Notes under the pieces: model-generated | Seen by the model: the letters and a program-made list of their open reading frames with translations, nothing else | Told to the model about the DNA's origin: nothing | Database searches by the model: none | Shown here: piece by piece, positions 47,508 to 57,322 of the stretch | Position numbering within the stretch: position 1 is the first letter of the stretch | How the letters are laid out: each line of letters begins with the position of its first letter | Source: JABAAE01 sp036336715 | GTDB taxonomy: Bacteria; Planctomycetota; Planctomycetia; Pirellulales; Pirellulaceae | Reading direction: 5' to 3' | DNA: 64,000 nt | NCBI GenBank assembly: GCA_036336715.1 | Contig: JAYZFP010000180.1 | Coordinates: 1-64,000 of the forward strand | Made by a program: the position numbers and the translations under genes

Positions 47508-48899
47508 ATGAGAACAGCTTTGAATCGTCGACAATTCCTGCAGCGTGCCTCCGGCGGGTTTGGAACCGTCGCGCTCGCCGGCATGCTGAGTCAGCTGGCA
47601 GCAAGAGACGAGGACCCGGTCGCGGCTCACACATTTCATCACCTGCCGACAGCCGAACGGGTGATCTTCCTTTTTTCCACGGGCGGCGTGTCACATGTGG
47701 ACAGCCTGAACCACCGTCCGCAGCTAACCCGCGATCACGGAAAGTCGATCACCGCTTCACGCTGGCTGAACAAATCGGGCGAATTCAAACGCTTCCTGGT
47801 CAAGCCCCGCTATTCCTTTCGCCAATACGGTCAGAGCGGGACCTGGGTCAGTGAACTTTTCCCCCGTCTCGGATCGGTAATCGATGAGGTTTGCGTCCTC
47901 AACGCCATGACCTGCGACAGTGACGGCCACGACAAGGCAACCCTCGCTGCGCATACCGGATCTGCCCAGTTTGCCCGTCCCTCTGCCGGATCCTGGGTCA
48001 GCTACGGACTGGGCACTGAAAACAGGAACCTGCCTTCATTCATGGTCCTCGCTCCATCAGCCCCCTATGCCGGGGCACAAACCTGGGGCAGTGATTTTCT
48101 ACCTGCCTCACACCAGGGGACCCATGTCATTCCGGGCAAGAACCCGTTACCCAATATCCATCCCTTTCCCGAACAGAACTCCCTCCAGGAGCTGGAGCTG
48201 GATTTAAGGAGGGCCCTAAACCAGGCTCACCTGGAAGAACGTTCTGGAGATTCCGCGCTGGAAGCGAGGATCCGCTCATTCGAAACGGCATTCGGGATGC
48301 AAAAAGCGGCCCCGGAAGCATTCGACCTCTCCCGGGAAAGCAAAGCCACACTGAAACTCTACGGAATGGACGAACAAACCACCCGGGGCTTTGGCTGGCA
48401 ATGCCTGGTTGCCCGCCGTCTTGCCGAACGGGGTGTGCGATTTGTGGAACTGATTGATGTTGGCTCCAACAACAACTGGGATTCCCATGGGAACATGGCG
48501 GACCATGGCCGACTGGCCAAAGCGATTGATCAACCCATTGCCGGGTTGCTGACTGATTTAAAACAACGGGGGCTGCTGGACAGCACACTCGTCGTCTGGA
48601 CCACCGAATTCGGCCGCACACCTTTTCACCAGACGGCCGACCATCCGGGTCGGGAACATCACAATCACTGCTTTTCCTCCTGGATGGCGGGAGGGGGAAT
48701 CCGCGGCGGTAGGGTGTTTGGCGAATCGGACGAGTATGGAATTCGAACTGCCGCCGGTGAAGTCCACACACACGACCTGAACGCAACCCTGTTGCACCTG
48801 CTGGGAATCGATCATGAAAAACTGACTTTTCGCCATGCTGGTCGCGATTTTCGCCTGACCGACGTGCATGGTCGCGTGGTCAGGGAAATCATCGATTGA
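47508..48899 (+). CDS. DUF1501 protein, copy 4
   Basis: A 463-residue DUF1501 protein, last gene of the cluster, 7 bp after the previous stop. Tat-type leader LNRRQFLQRASGGFGTVALAG. Blocks: VIFLFSTGGVSHVDSLNHRP, LAAHTGSAQFARPSAGSW, NNNWDSHGNMADHGRLAK, VVWTTEFGRTPFHQ, GREHHNHCFSSWMAGG and THDLNATLLHLLGIDHEKLT. Compared with copy 3 it has STGGVSH for MNGGPSH and GREHHNH for GRDHNHY, so the metal-site region is slightly changed (E-H for D-H). The ATG at 47508 is chosen because the frame upstream lies inside the preceding gene. Confidence 0.92.
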   Translation: MRTALNRRQFLQRASGGFGTVALAGMLSQLAARDEDPVAAHTFHHLPTAERVIFLFSTGGVSHVDSLNHRPQLTRDHGKSITASRWLNKSGEFKRFLVKPRYSFRQYGQSGTWVSELFPRLGSVIDEVCVLNAMTCDSDGHDKATLAAHTGSAQFARPSAGSWVSYGLGTENRNLPSFMVLAPSAPYAGAQTWGSDFLPASHQGTHVIPGKNPLPNIHPFPEQNSLQELELDLRRALNQAHLEERSGDSALEARIRSFETAFGMQKAAPEAFDLSRESKATLKLYGMDEQTTRGFGWQCLVARRLAERGVRFVELIDVGSNNNWDSHGNMADHGRLAKAIDQPIAGLLTDLKQRGLLDSTLVVWTTEFGRTPFHQTADHPGREHHNHCFSSWMAGGGIRGGRVFGESDEYGIRTAAGEVHTHDLNATLLHLLGIDHEKLTFRHAGRDFRLTDVHGRVVREIID

Positions 48900-49309
48900 G
48901 CTGAACCGCCGCCCCACCCAATGGGGGAACCAGCCGTCAGGCAATCGGAGACCGTTTCTCGAAAAACTTCCAAATGACAGTATTCCCGGTATTTTTTCCG
49001 GGACTTTGCCGCATCGCTGACACCGGATTCTGCGAGCCTGTTCAGGCAGCGAAAAAGAGTGGTCCCGGAAACGCCGACTGGGTACCCAATTTTTCCCTTT
49101 ACCATGGTCACACGCAGATCGGGTATTTTCGGAAAGGCCCCAATCGCCTCTGTGGGAGATCGGGAAAAAAACCAATCCCGAGGGGAGTGAATCCGGTTGG
49201 GAATAATGAGCGAATTACGGTTGGTAACTCGGACAGTCTCCTCCAAGGAGCGAAGGTGGGGGCAATTGAAGATCCGAAAAACAATCCACCCAACTGGAAA
49301 GAATTTTTG
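48900..49309. other. 410-bp intergenic region
   Basis: It lies between the DUF1501/PSCyt1 cluster and the fasciclin gene. The plus frame is open into the fasciclin gene but has no start or family signal before 49310. A possible ribosome-binding site (GGAAAG) lies near 49296. A minus-strand ORF crosses it; see rejected items. Confidence 0.5.
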
Positions 49310-49888
49310 ATGAAGACTTTTTTTCGACTGTCTGCTCTTCTGCTGAGCCTGGCCCTTGTGATTGGATGCGGATCGGGTGATGCCGATTCGAAAAAGGGCG
49401 AAGGCGGCGGGAAAACCGCCAAGGGCGATTCCGGATCCGAAAAGGCCACTGAGGCGAAAACCCCCGCTGCCAAAGCCAAGGACATTGTGGACACAGCCGT
49501 TGCAGCAGGCAGTTTTGAGACCCTCGTGGCTGCGGTTAAGGCCGCTGAACTGGTCGAAACCCTGAAAGGCGAGGGTCCTTTCACCGTTTTTGCACCCACT
49601 GACGAAGCATTCAAGAAACTTCCGGAAGGAACACTCGCAACCCTGCTCAAACCTGAAAGCAAAGGGGATTTGACCGGCATCCTGACCTATCATGTCGTCG
49701 GTGGCAAAGTGATGGCAGCCGATGTCGTCAAATTGAAATCGGCCAAGACCGTCCAGGGTGGCGAAGTCACGATCGCTGTAGAAGGTGAGAAAGTCATGAT
49801 CGATGGGGCGACCGTTACCAAGACCGATATCGAATGCTCAAACGGTGTGATTCACATTATCGATACGGTCATTCTTCCCAAGAAGTAA
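49310..49888 (+). CDS. Fasciclin (FAS1) domain lipoprotein
   Basis: A 192-residue lipoprotein. Leader MKTFFRLSALLLSLALVIGC ends in a lipobox with lipidated C20, followed by a charged Gly/Lys/Ser linker (residues 21-52), which spaces the domain from the membrane. Residues 55-192 form one FAS1 domain, with the conserved FTVFAPTDEAFKKLP block, the LTYHVVGGKV (H-box) block and SNGVIHIIDTVILP at the end. FAS1 domains mediate adhesion. It is a single gene with a strong terminator 108 bp downstream and an upstream gap of 410 bp, so it is likely its own transcript. Confidence 0.93.
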   Translation: MKTFFRLSALLLSLALVIGCGSGDADSKKGEGGGKTAKGDSGSEKATEAKTPAAKAKDIVDTAVAAGSFETLVAAVKAAELVETLKGEGPFTVFAPTDEAFKKLPEGTLATLLKPESKGDLTGILTYHVVGGKVMAADVVKLKSAKTVQGGEVTIAVEGEKVMIDGATVTKTDIECSNGVIHIIDTVILPKK

Positions 49889-49995
49889 TTACCGAAGCAC
49901 CCCAGGCCTGACAGCCATTTTGTGCGAAGCCAGAAGGTGATGCGGCTTCCATACAAAGCGTTTTCACCAGATTGTTTTCACCTTAAAAATTTCAC

Positions 49996-50022
49996 AAGGA
50001 CGGGGACGCCCGTCCTTTTTTT
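49996..50022 (+). terminator. Rho-independent terminator after fasciclin gene
   Basis: AAGGACGGG pairs with CCCGTCCTT around a GACG loop, and seven T follow from 50016. The stem is 9 bp and perfect. Confidence 0.92.
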
Positions 50023-50756
50023 GTTGACCAATCAATTGCCCACCCTTTGACTGAAGCTGGCCAGCTCTTGACGGTCCTGCCACTGACCCGGTTACAACCA
50101 GCCTGCCTGGATTCCATGACAGAAGGAAGCTGACCGGGACAGGTTTCGTCGCTTCGCCCATGTTTTTCATGAACAGGTTCGTCCCTGCAAACCTTTCAAA
50201 GCGGACGGCGAGGCAGGTTCCCCTCTACAGGCCTCCTGCAGATCCCCGGGGCCACGCTGTTCCCGCCCAATACCAGTTGCCACACCGATGCAGCATTTTG
50301 CGAAGACGGTGACCATTTGTGCATCGGTCAGCAAACCGGTTTGCCTCGTCCTCAACCTGGGTGGGACGCGTCCCCACCCCCCGGCAGGACAACTTGCGGC
50401 AGGGAACCACATTTTCCTGCCAATCGGGAAACGCAAAACCGCCTCCAGCCTGTTCAAGTCATTGGGGAAACGGCCTTTGGGGCAACAGCCCTGTCTGCAA
50501 TTTTGGAAGGGGAAAACACGGTGCCAGACAAACCTCGATCTTTATTCAACCAGGGGAGCCTGTGAATCCGGATTCCCACATCGAAAATTTTTGAAACGGT
50601 TTTGAGCTGGAACCGTTTACCGAATGGGCACCCTCTCGGAGGCTCCCCGGGGACCTCCCTCACGAGTTATCTGACCAACCCCCACCACCACCGGCGATCA
50701 ATTTCTGGTAAATTCCTTTGACCGGACACCCCAATGAATCCTTCTGGAGAAACCCC
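50023..50756. other. 734-bp region without recognised gene
   Basis: Several short ORFs on both strands overlap here but none shows a family motif or a start with clear ribosome-binding site. Composition is Cys/Pro/Gly-rich in every frame. It may be decayed DNA or may hold an RNA I cannot identify. Confidence 0.5.
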
Positions 50757-51482
50757 ATGATTTCCATTCGCATGACTCTCACGATATTGATATTCTCCTG
50801 CGCGAGCATGCCAATTAAAGAGGCCCAGGGTGCCACCCAACCCCAAGCTGACAATAGGGCGTTGGTCCGCCTGGACCGAATGGAGGTCAAGCAGGCTGCC
50901 TTCGCAAAGTCCAGTGCCACCAAGCCACTGATCCTGGCGAGCCTCGAGCAGGCGAAAACATTTTTCGCCCCCGCTCAACTGAAGAAAATTTCAGACAACA
51001 CCAACTTTGACAAACAGGTGCTGATGGTTTTCGCCTGGCGGGGATCGGGACAGGATCGATTGGATGCCCTGTTAAAGGAGTCCTTTCCACCCCAGCTCTC
51101 AATGAAATACACCCGGGGCCGAACCCGGGACCTCCGATCGCACGCCGCCATCTTTGTAGTTGCCAGGAATGTGATCTGGAATGGAAAAGCCCTTTCCAAA
51201 GCGAAACCCCAAACCGGCGATTACATCAAGGTGGAAATCCAGGGAAAGCTGCAGACGGGAATCCTCGCGATTGGTGGGGAGACCACCGGAACACTGATCC
51301 AGGCCAACGGCGTTCAGTGGGAGGTGGATCTCGGTAACGACCGGATGCTGGTTTCCCTTGCCGAAAAGCTGAATGGAAAGACGGTCATGCTGACCGGTAA
51401 GCTCAGAGTGCAACAGGGCATCGAAACCGGAAAACGCTGGATTGTGACTGCCGCGTCCTTGCGGCCGGTCAATCTGCCCTGA
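50757..51482 (+). CDS. Exported protein of unknown function
   Basis: A 241-residue protein. ATG 50757 has GGAG 9 nt upstream and begins a signal peptide (MISIRMTLTILIFSCASMP). The middle section (LILASLEQAKTFFAPAQLKK, FDKQVLMVFAWRGSGQDRLD) and a second half of short beta strands (GDYIKVEIQGKLQTGILAIG, TTGTLIQANGVQWEVDLGND, GKTVMLTGKLRV, RWIVTAASLRPV) look like an alpha/beta domain followed by an OB- or beta-barrel-like domain. I do not recognise a named family. A clear terminator follows directly, and the gene is monocistronic. Confidence 0.75.
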   Translation: MISIRMTLTILIFSCASMPIKEAQGATQPQADNRALVRLDRMEVKQAAFAKSSATKPLILASLEQAKTFFAPAQLKKISDNTNFDKQVLMVFAWRGSGQDRLDALLKESFPPQLSMKYTRGRTRDLRSHAAIFVVARNVIWNGKALSKAKPQTGDYIKVEIQGKLQTGILAIGGETTGTLIQANGVQWEVDLGNDRMLVSLAEKLNGKTVMLTGKLRVQQGIETGKRWIVTAASLRPVNLP

Positions 51483-51506
51483 ACGGTTACCAACTGCAAA
51501 ACTGGC

Positions 51507-51544
51507 AAACTCCCCGGTGACGCCGCCTTGCCCGGGAGTTTTTT
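51507..51544 (+). terminator. Rho-independent terminator
   Basis: AAACTCCC (51507-51514) pairs with GGGAGTTT (51534-51541), followed by further T, 25 bp after the stop of the preceding gene. Confidence 0.85.
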
Positions 51545-51693
51545 CGCAAAGTGGCCAGCATTCTGCATGGGGACCGCTGCTCCACGGGTCACCGGCGATG
51601 GCGAACCCTCTGAGGCCAATCCAATTGCCGATCGAAACCTGTTTTCTCCGCCGGGATTCATCTGAAATCCGGGGAACCTGAAGGAAATTCAAA

Positions 51694-52659
51694 ATGAAAC
51701 AGATGAAAATCGTTTTCCTGGCTGCTGCGATGTTGACCTTTCCAGCATTTGCTGACGAACTGGAGCTGATCGAAAATGAAAAGGAAATCCGGATCACACT
51801 CCGGGACAGGCCGGTCATCGCTTACGTCAAACAGCCCAGGCCGCTTCCGACTGGCATCGAAGAACATTTCCGTCGCAGTGGCTACATCCACCCGGTCTAC
51901 ACGCCCACCGGGCAACCCATCACCGGGGACTACCCGCGTGATCATGCCCATCAGCACGCACTCTTTTTCGCGTGGACGAAATCGACCTTTGACGGAAAAA
52001 AATCCGATTTCTGGAACCAGGCCCAACAGCTGGGTGGAGTGGAGTTCCGGGAAATCATCAAAATCGACAGACACAAGAGCCGGGTTTCCTTTAGCGCCCG
52101 TCATGCGTTTACAGTGGGCAAAGGAAAGAAAAAGGTGGACGTCCTGGATGAAGTCTGGACGGTGACGGTCCACCTTACCCCGGAGGACCATTTCCTGTTT
52201 GACCTGGAAAGTTCGCAGCAATGTGCGGGAGAAAAACCTTTAATCCTTGAAAAATACTATTACGGAGGGATGGCGTTTCGCGGCCCATCCTCATGGCTGC
52301 GTGAAAAAAACGATCGAAGTCCCCAGCCCGGAGGGATCAAATTCCTGACCAGTGATGGCAAGGATCGCTGGGAGGGCAATCATACGCGTCCAAACTGGGT
52401 CTCCATGAGTGGCAAGCTCGACGGACGGGATGCCTCCTTGACGGCGTTTGGCAGTCCACAGAATTTTCGCTGGCCTCAGCACGTCAGATTGCACCCCAGC
52501 AAACCGTATTTCTGCTTTGCCCCGATGGTTCCCGGAAAATTCAGCATCCAGCCCGGGCAAAAATATGTCTCGAAATACCGCTTCCTGGTAACCTCCGAGC
52601 CGACGGATCCAGAACGGATCAACCGCCATTGGCGCCAGTACACGGGCAAAAAGGAGTGA
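51694..52659 (+). CDS. DUF6807 (PmoA-family) exported protein
   Basis: A 321-residue exported protein with signal peptide (MKIVFLAAAMLTFPAFA). It matches the DUF6807/PmoA-like family: the histidine-rich block YPRDHAHQHALFFAWTKSTF at residues 80-99 with candidate metal ligands D83, H84, H86 and H88, then LDEVWTVTVHLTPEDHFLFD, LEKYYYGGMAFRGPSSWL and GFGSPQNFRWPQHVRLHP-like TAFGSPQNFRWPQHVRLHPS. The fold is a beta-supersandwich resembling galactose mutarotase-like domains, and relatives often sit in carbohydrate-use loci; no activity is established. AAGGAAA precedes ATG 51694. It is followed by 640 bp without a gene. Confidence 0.85.
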   Translation: MKQMKIVFLAAAMLTFPAFADELELIENEKEIRITLRDRPVIAYVKQPRPLPTGIEEHFRRSGYIHPVYTPTGQPITGDYPRDHAHQHALFFAWTKSTFDGKKSDFWNQAQQLGGVEFREIIKIDRHKSRVSFSARHAFTVGKGKKKVDVLDEVWTVTVHLTPEDHFLFDLESSQQCAGEKPLILEKYYYGGMAFRGPSSWLREKNDRSPQPGGIKFLTSDGKDRWEGNHTRPNWVSMSGKLDGRDASLTAFGSPQNFRWPQHVRLHPSKPYFCFAPMVPGKFSIQPGQKYVSKYRFLVTSEPTDPERINRHWRQYTGKKE

Positions 52660-53303
52660 GCCAGGAACCAGCTGGCAACCCATACAGGCGATAAGAAAAA
52701 GAAATCCGTAATCGCCATTCTCGGCCCGGCAAAGAAGACACGCCGGGACAATCAATCAGGAACAGGCTGTTCAACCGTGGAAGGTGCGATTCACATTCAT
52801 TGGCAGACGTCTTCGCTCAGTTCCCTGTCAGCCACCATTTCACCGCTCATTATCAAACCTTTCAACCGCCTGCTCTATTCCAGTCTTCCCTTGCCATCCG
52901 GGGACTGTTTTTTCCTTTTTGCGAAACTTCCTGAAGACAATTGGCGGTTCCCTTTCAATCATCACTTTCCAGTTGATGACGGATTTCCATTCCCCCCTCC
53001 GTTCGGTCACCGGTTATCAACCCGATCTCGGGTGTGGCGATATTGCCCGAAATGTTCATTTGCCAACACATGGCTATTCGAAAGACCGGACGATCCAGAT
53101 AAGATTGAAAGCAGGAAAAAGGTTCCAATTGCTCTCAAGTACCCTGGGACTCGCCCAAACCAATCCCCCACTGAAAGCCTCCCTCGAAAAAAGCGTGTTG
53201 ACCTGCACGCCCCGTAACGGTGTTACCGATACTTTTGTACTGAAGTCAGTTCACCAGATTTTGGGGCCTTGGGCCCAGGACCAATCCAAAGGTGCCAATC
53301 CTC
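52660..53303. other. 644-bp intergenic region upstream of DUF1552 cluster
   Basis: No gene is supported. Phenylalanine/proline-rich frames here lack starts and motifs. It must contain the promoter of the five-gene cluster that begins at 53304; no boxes can be assigned. A GCCAG/CTGGC hairpin at 52660-52676 lacks a T-run. Confidence 0.5.
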
Positions 53304-54611
53304 ATGAACACCAAAAATCTCCCGCAATACCTTGGCTATTCATCGGTAGATCGTCGCTACTTCATTCGAACCGCCTCGGCAAGTCTGTCGCTGCCGGCTT
53401 TGACTGCTTTCGGCGACAGCCACGCCCAGAAAGGATTCGGCGAATCGGATCAAAATGGCCCCCGCAATTTTGTGGCAATTGGCACCTACCTCGGTTGGCA
53501 CCAGAACGCGTTCTATCCCAGGGAAACCGGGCTCGAATTCGAGATCCCCGCCACGCTGAAGCCAGTCGCCGAATTTCGGCAGCACTTTACCGTCTTTTCG
53601 GGACTGGACCACCGGGCAGGCAACGGCCATAACAACTGGAGCAACTTTCTCTGTGGAAGCCAGCCTGGCACCTACTCCTTCGATCAGCTGATTGCCGATC
53701 AGATTGGAAAGCAGTCCCGATTTGCCTCCTTGCAGTTGACCACTGGCTCCGGTGAAAACCGGACCGGCTTGGGAGCCATGAATTTCTCCAGGGAGAATAT
53801 TTACCTGCCGATGCTCCGCCGACCGAGCGTTCTCTACCGGCAGATGTTTATCACCCGGGAAGACCGCAAGCGAACGGAGTACCTGCTGAAAAGCGGCAGG
53901 AGTTCACTCGACCACGTCGTTGGCGAAGCCAAACGCCTGAGTGCATCACTGCCCGCAGCTGATCGTGAAAAGCTGGCAGAATATTTTCACAGCGTCCGTT
54001 CGCTCGAAGGTCGCATGGGTCGTCAGCTCAGGACACTGGACAATCCGGCAGCGGATCCCGGGTACAAGCTCCCCGAAAACGATCCCATCACCCCCAACCT
54101 GCAAATGGAAGCATCTGTGATCATGTACGACCTGATCGCAATTGCCCTCGAATGCGGCCTGACACGCGTGGCCACGCTATTCCTGGACGGACTGGGCCAG
54201 GTGTTCACGATCAACGGACGGCCCTTGAGCTCTGGTTACCACGGACTTTCGCACCACGGAAATGACCCCGCCATGATCCGTGACCTGGTGTTACTGGACA
54301 CGGCACACCTGGAGTGTTTTGCTCACTTCCTCAGGGTGCTGCGGGAAAAAAAGGGGACCCGCGGAAAGACCCTGCTGGATGACACCATCGTCTTACTGGG
54401 AACCGGCATGGGTGACGCAAGCCGGCACAGCAACCGTGACCTGCCAACACTGGTCGCAGGCGGAGGCCTGGCACACAAGGGCCATGTAGCCTTGACCGGC
54501 AAACAGGAAACCCTTCTGGGTGACCTGTATATCACCCTGGCCCAGCGCCTGGGCGTCGAAATTGACTCCTTCTCGAATGCCAGGGGGAACATGAACGAGG
54601 TCCTTTCATGA
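53304..54611 (+). CDS. DUF1552 protein, copy 2
   Basis: A 435-residue DUF1552 protein. Tat-type leader DRRYFIRTASASLSLPALTA. Blocks: FVAIGTYLGWHQNAFYP, FTVFSGLDHRAGNGHNNW, YFHSVRSLEGRMG, SSGYHGLSHHGNDPAM and IVLLGTGMGDASRHSNRDLP, the same layout as copy 1 but clearly diverged. ATG 53304 is preferred to GTG 53292. Its stop overlaps the start of the DUF1592 gene by 4 nt (ATGA), as in the first pair. It is the first gene of a tightly packed cluster that continues with a sugar-acid-type enzyme set and a transporter. Confidence 0.9.
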   Translation: MNTKNLPQYLGYSSVDRRYFIRTASASLSLPALTAFGDSHAQKGFGESDQNGPRNFVAIGTYLGWHQNAFYPRETGLEFEIPATLKPVAEFRQHFTVFSGLDHRAGNGHNNWSNFLCGSQPGTYSFDQLIADQIGKQSRFASLQLTTGSGENRTGLGAMNFSRENIYLPMLRRPSVLYRQMFITREDRKRTEYLLKSGRSSLDHVVGEAKRLSASLPAADREKLAEYFHSVRSLEGRMGRQLRTLDNPAADPGYKLPENDPITPNLQMEASVIMYDLIAIALECGLTRVATLFLDGLGQVFTINGRPLSSGYHGLSHHGNDPAMIRDLVLLDTAHLECFAHFLRVLREKKGTRGKTLLDDTIVLLGTGMGDASRHSNRDLPTLVAGGGLAHKGHVALTGKQETLLGDLYITLAQRLGVEIDSFSNARGNMNEVLS

Positions 54612-57322
54612 ACTTCCGCGGCTTCCCACCGGGCCTCCCTGGCCACCAGCAACCGGTTACCGGACATAAAATCAAAACGGTTCCACTGATGACAGTGCCG
54701 TTTGTCGCTGCCGTCCTGCTTGTCTCCCTTCCCGGCCTGACCTGGTTTCGAGGAGCTGTGGCCACCGCCCAGGTCCAAACCGAAAAAACGGCAACGGCAG
54801 TTCCCGATGCACCCCGTGAGGTGCTCCAGAAATACTGTGTGGATTGCCATCAACCCGATGCCGCGGAAGGTGGAATCATCCTCGACGTCGATTCGATCAA
54901 CTGGCCGGAAAAAGACAACCTGGAACTTTGGGAGAAAGTGCTGCACAACAGCAGTCAGTCACGAATGCCACCACCAGGTTCCGACCAGCCTACGGCTGGA
55001 GAACGGAAACTCCTTGGCGATTGGATTGATGGCCAACTGTCCAGGCATCTCCGGATTGGAGGCACCGCTCCGCGGCGGCTGAACCAGGCAGAGTACCTGA
55101 AGACGGTTCGCGAGTTGGTTTCCATGAGGGACTACGAACTGCCCCCTGGATTTCCGGGTGACAGCGAAGTCCACGGTTTTGACAACATGGGAGAAGGCCT
55201 GGTAATGTCTCCTGCACACATCGCGTCCTACTCCCGGGTTGCCACGGAAATTGCAGACCTGCTTTATCCTCAGCCAAGGAAAGCGGTTTCCTCCAGGATC
55301 CAGCGTGGAGGCGTGGAAGACCTGGTGCTCAGCTTTTCCGCCTCGGCAATCAAGGAGGGCAAACTTCGCTTGGCATCCAGCGCCCGGGATATCATGCGCA
55401 GCTGTACCTGGCCCCAGCAGCACCAGGCCAAGGTCTCGGGTGTGTACCGGGTCACCGTGGATGGATCGGTTTTCAAGCCACGTGACGGTGACCTGCCCAT
55501 GATTCTCGAAGTCCGCGCGCGACAGGTTTCCGCTTCGGAACGTTCCGTGATCGACAACTTTCGATTCCTCAAGGACCTTCCCTTCACTTCGAAAAAAAGC
55601 CAGACCCATGCTTTCGAGACAGAACTTTACAAAGGCGAAACGCTGTCATTCCGCTGGAAAAATGCCGAGTTCGACCACAACAACCTGAAGGCAACTGTTC
55701 GGCTGATGACAAATTGGTTTGAGCGGGACAAACGATGGCTGGCTGCCTGGCAGCAGGCGGTCTTCCCGGGTGGCCTCAAGGGAAAAGCCCGGATTTCAAC
55801 CCTTCGCGGGCTGAATGGCTGGAACGTGATCAACAAGGCGTTACAGGATCCGGACCTCGACATGAGCGAGGCAACCATGGACTCGCCGGAAACGAAAGAA
55901 CTGCTGCGGATCTTTGGCACGGTAGGCGGCGGGACACACAACCTTGGAGACGCGCTCTGTCACTATTATTTTAACCAGGGTCCCTCACTCCAACTCCACG
56001 GCTACACGATCGAAGGTCCTACCCGACTGGTGGACAGCGATGTCGACAAACGCTACCAGCAGATTGCCCGATCGATCGCCGGGACCGGAAAAGGGAAACT
56101 GGGCAACGAGAAATATGCCCGCACGATGTTGGCAAAATTCCTTCCCCGTGCTTTCCGCAGACCCGTCGACAATTCCACCCTCGAGGCCTACCTGAAAATC
56201 GCCAGCGAACACTGGGAAAAAGGACACACGTTCCACGAAGGAATGCATTTGCTGATGCGCAACATCCTGATCTCTCCGCAGTTTCTTTACCGATCGCTGC
56301 AGCCAGGTGAACTGGATGATCACGACCTCGCGGTCCGCCTGTCCTACTTTTTCACACAGGGTCCACCGGATGCCCAATTGGCCGCACTTGCCAATGCGGG
56401 CAAACTGACCGACAGCAAACAACTCCGCACCCAGGCGAAAAGGTTGATGCCCAACCGAAGGGAACATCCACTGGTCCGGAGTTTCACCGGCCAATGGCTT
56501 GACACCCGTGGCCTGAAGTCCATCATGCCCGATCCAAAATTCAAATTTGAGGCCCGGGAAATCAACATCGCCCAGGCAGAAGTCGAGCTTTTTTTCCTCG
56601 ACATGATCCGTGAAAACCGCCCACTGAGGGATTTCATCGATCCCGATTTTACCTGGACCGCTCCCTACTTTGCCAAAAGAATCTACCAGATAAAAGGCCT
56701 TCGGGGCCGGCATGACAAACTCCAGCGGGTCAAAATCCCGCGTGGCAGTCGTCATGGCGGGTTGCTCGGCATGTCGGCCATCATGATGACCACTGCCAAC
56801 GGAGTGGATACGCAACCCGTCCTGCGGGGTGCGTGGGTGCTGGAGAACATCCTTGGAATCTCTCCCCCGGAACCCCCCGACGACGTTCCTGCACTCACGC
56901 CCGATACGCGTGGAACGAGCACCCCACGTGAAATGCTGGCGGCCCATACCGGGGAAGACTCCTGCCTCAATTGCCACAGGCGTATCGACCCACTCGGCTT
57001 TGCCCTGGAAAATTTTGATCCAGTCGGCAAGTGGCGAGAGAAATGGCCGGGAACCAACCGACAAATCGATGCGTCTGCCACGCTTACCGATGGCACAAAG
57101 ATCAAGGATGTCGTCGATCTCAAGAAATGGCTGGTCAGTAATGAATCGATTTTCGCCTTCAACCTGGCCTCCAAACTGATGGTGTACGCAACCGGTCGCC
57201 CACTCAACTACGTGGAAAAAAAGGAAATACGCCAACTGGTTGCTTCCAACCTTTCAGAAAAAGGCGGTATGAGAGACCTGATCCTTGACCTGGTAGTCAC
57301 CCAGACCTTCCGCACCAAGTAA
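54608..57322 (+). CDS. DUF1592-family multidomain c-type cytochrome-like protein, copy 2
   Basis: A 904-residue exported protein. Leader with membrane segment (VPFVAAVLLVSLPGLTWF), PSCyt1-like haem motif CVDCH in LQKYCVDCHQ, DUF1587 (APRRLNQAEYLKTVRELV), DUF1595 (KFLPRAFRRPVDNSTLEAYL), DUF1592 (HDLAVRLSYFFTQGPPDAQL), DUF1588 (SRHGGLLGMSAIMMTTANGV...PVLRGAWVLENILG) with the second motif CLNCH in SCLNCHRRIDPLGF, and DUF1585 (NLASKLMVYATGRPL). Two potential haem c sites suggest periplasmic electron transfer. Start overlaps the DUF1552 stop; the next gene begins directly after its stop. That context ties this copy to sugar-acid metabolism. Confidence 0.9.
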   Translation: MNFRGFPPGLPGHQQPVTGHKIKTVPLMTVPFVAAVLLVSLPGLTWFRGAVATAQVQTEKTATAVPDAPREVLQKYCVDCHQPDAAEGGIILDVDSINWPEKDNLELWEKVLHNSSQSRMPPPGSDQPTAGERKLLGDWIDGQLSRHLRIGGTAPRRLNQAEYLKTVRELVSMRDYELPPGFPGDSEVHGFDNMGEGLVMSPAHIASYSRVATEIADLLYPQPRKAVSSRIQRGGVEDLVLSFSASAIKEGKLRLASSARDIMRSCTWPQQHQAKVSGVYRVTVDGSVFKPRDGDLPMILEVRARQVSASERSVIDNFRFLKDLPFTSKKSQTHAFETELYKGETLSFRWKNAEFDHNNLKATVRLMTNWFERDKRWLAAWQQAVFPGGLKGKARISTLRGLNGWNVINKALQDPDLDMSEATMDSPETKELLRIFGTVGGGTHNLGDALCHYYFNQGPSLQLHGYTIEGPTRLVDSDVDKRYQQIARSIAGTGKGKLGNEKYARTMLAKFLPRAFRRPVDNSTLEAYLKIASEHWEKGHTFHEGMHLLMRNILISPQFLYRSLQPGELDDHDLAVRLSYFFTQGPPDAQLAALANAGKLTDSKQLRTQAKRLMPNRREHPLVRSFTGQWLDTRGLKSIMPDPKFKFEAREINIAQAEVELFFLDMIRENRPLRDFIDPDFTWTAPYFAKRIYQIKGLRGRHDKLQRVKIPRGSRHGGLLGMSAIMMTTANGVDTQPVLRGAWVLENILGISPPEPPDDVPALTPDTRGTSTPREMLAAHTGEDSCLNCHRRIDPLGFALENFDPVGKWREKWPGTNRQIDASATLTDGTKIKDVVDLKKWLVSNESIFAFNLASKLMVYATGRPLNYVEKKEIRQLVASNLSEKGGMRDLILDLVVTQTFRTK

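Noticed and set aside
48812..49693. Long minus-strand ORF across the DUF1501 end and the fasciclin gene
   Set aside because: It overlaps two well-supported genes in the opposite direction, lacks a family motif and has no clear start. It is most likely a shadow of high-GC coding DNA.
50167..50457. Minus-strand ORF and possible RNA gene in the 734-bp gap
   Set aside because: The translation is Cys/Gly/Arg-rich without motif, and I found none of the conserved strands of RNase P RNA, SRP RNA or tmRNA on either strand.
52784..53632. 282-codon plus-strand ORF upstream of and overlapping the second DUF1552 gene
   Set aside because: It has no motif, its second half is out of frame inside the DUF1552 gene, and its first half lacks a good start.
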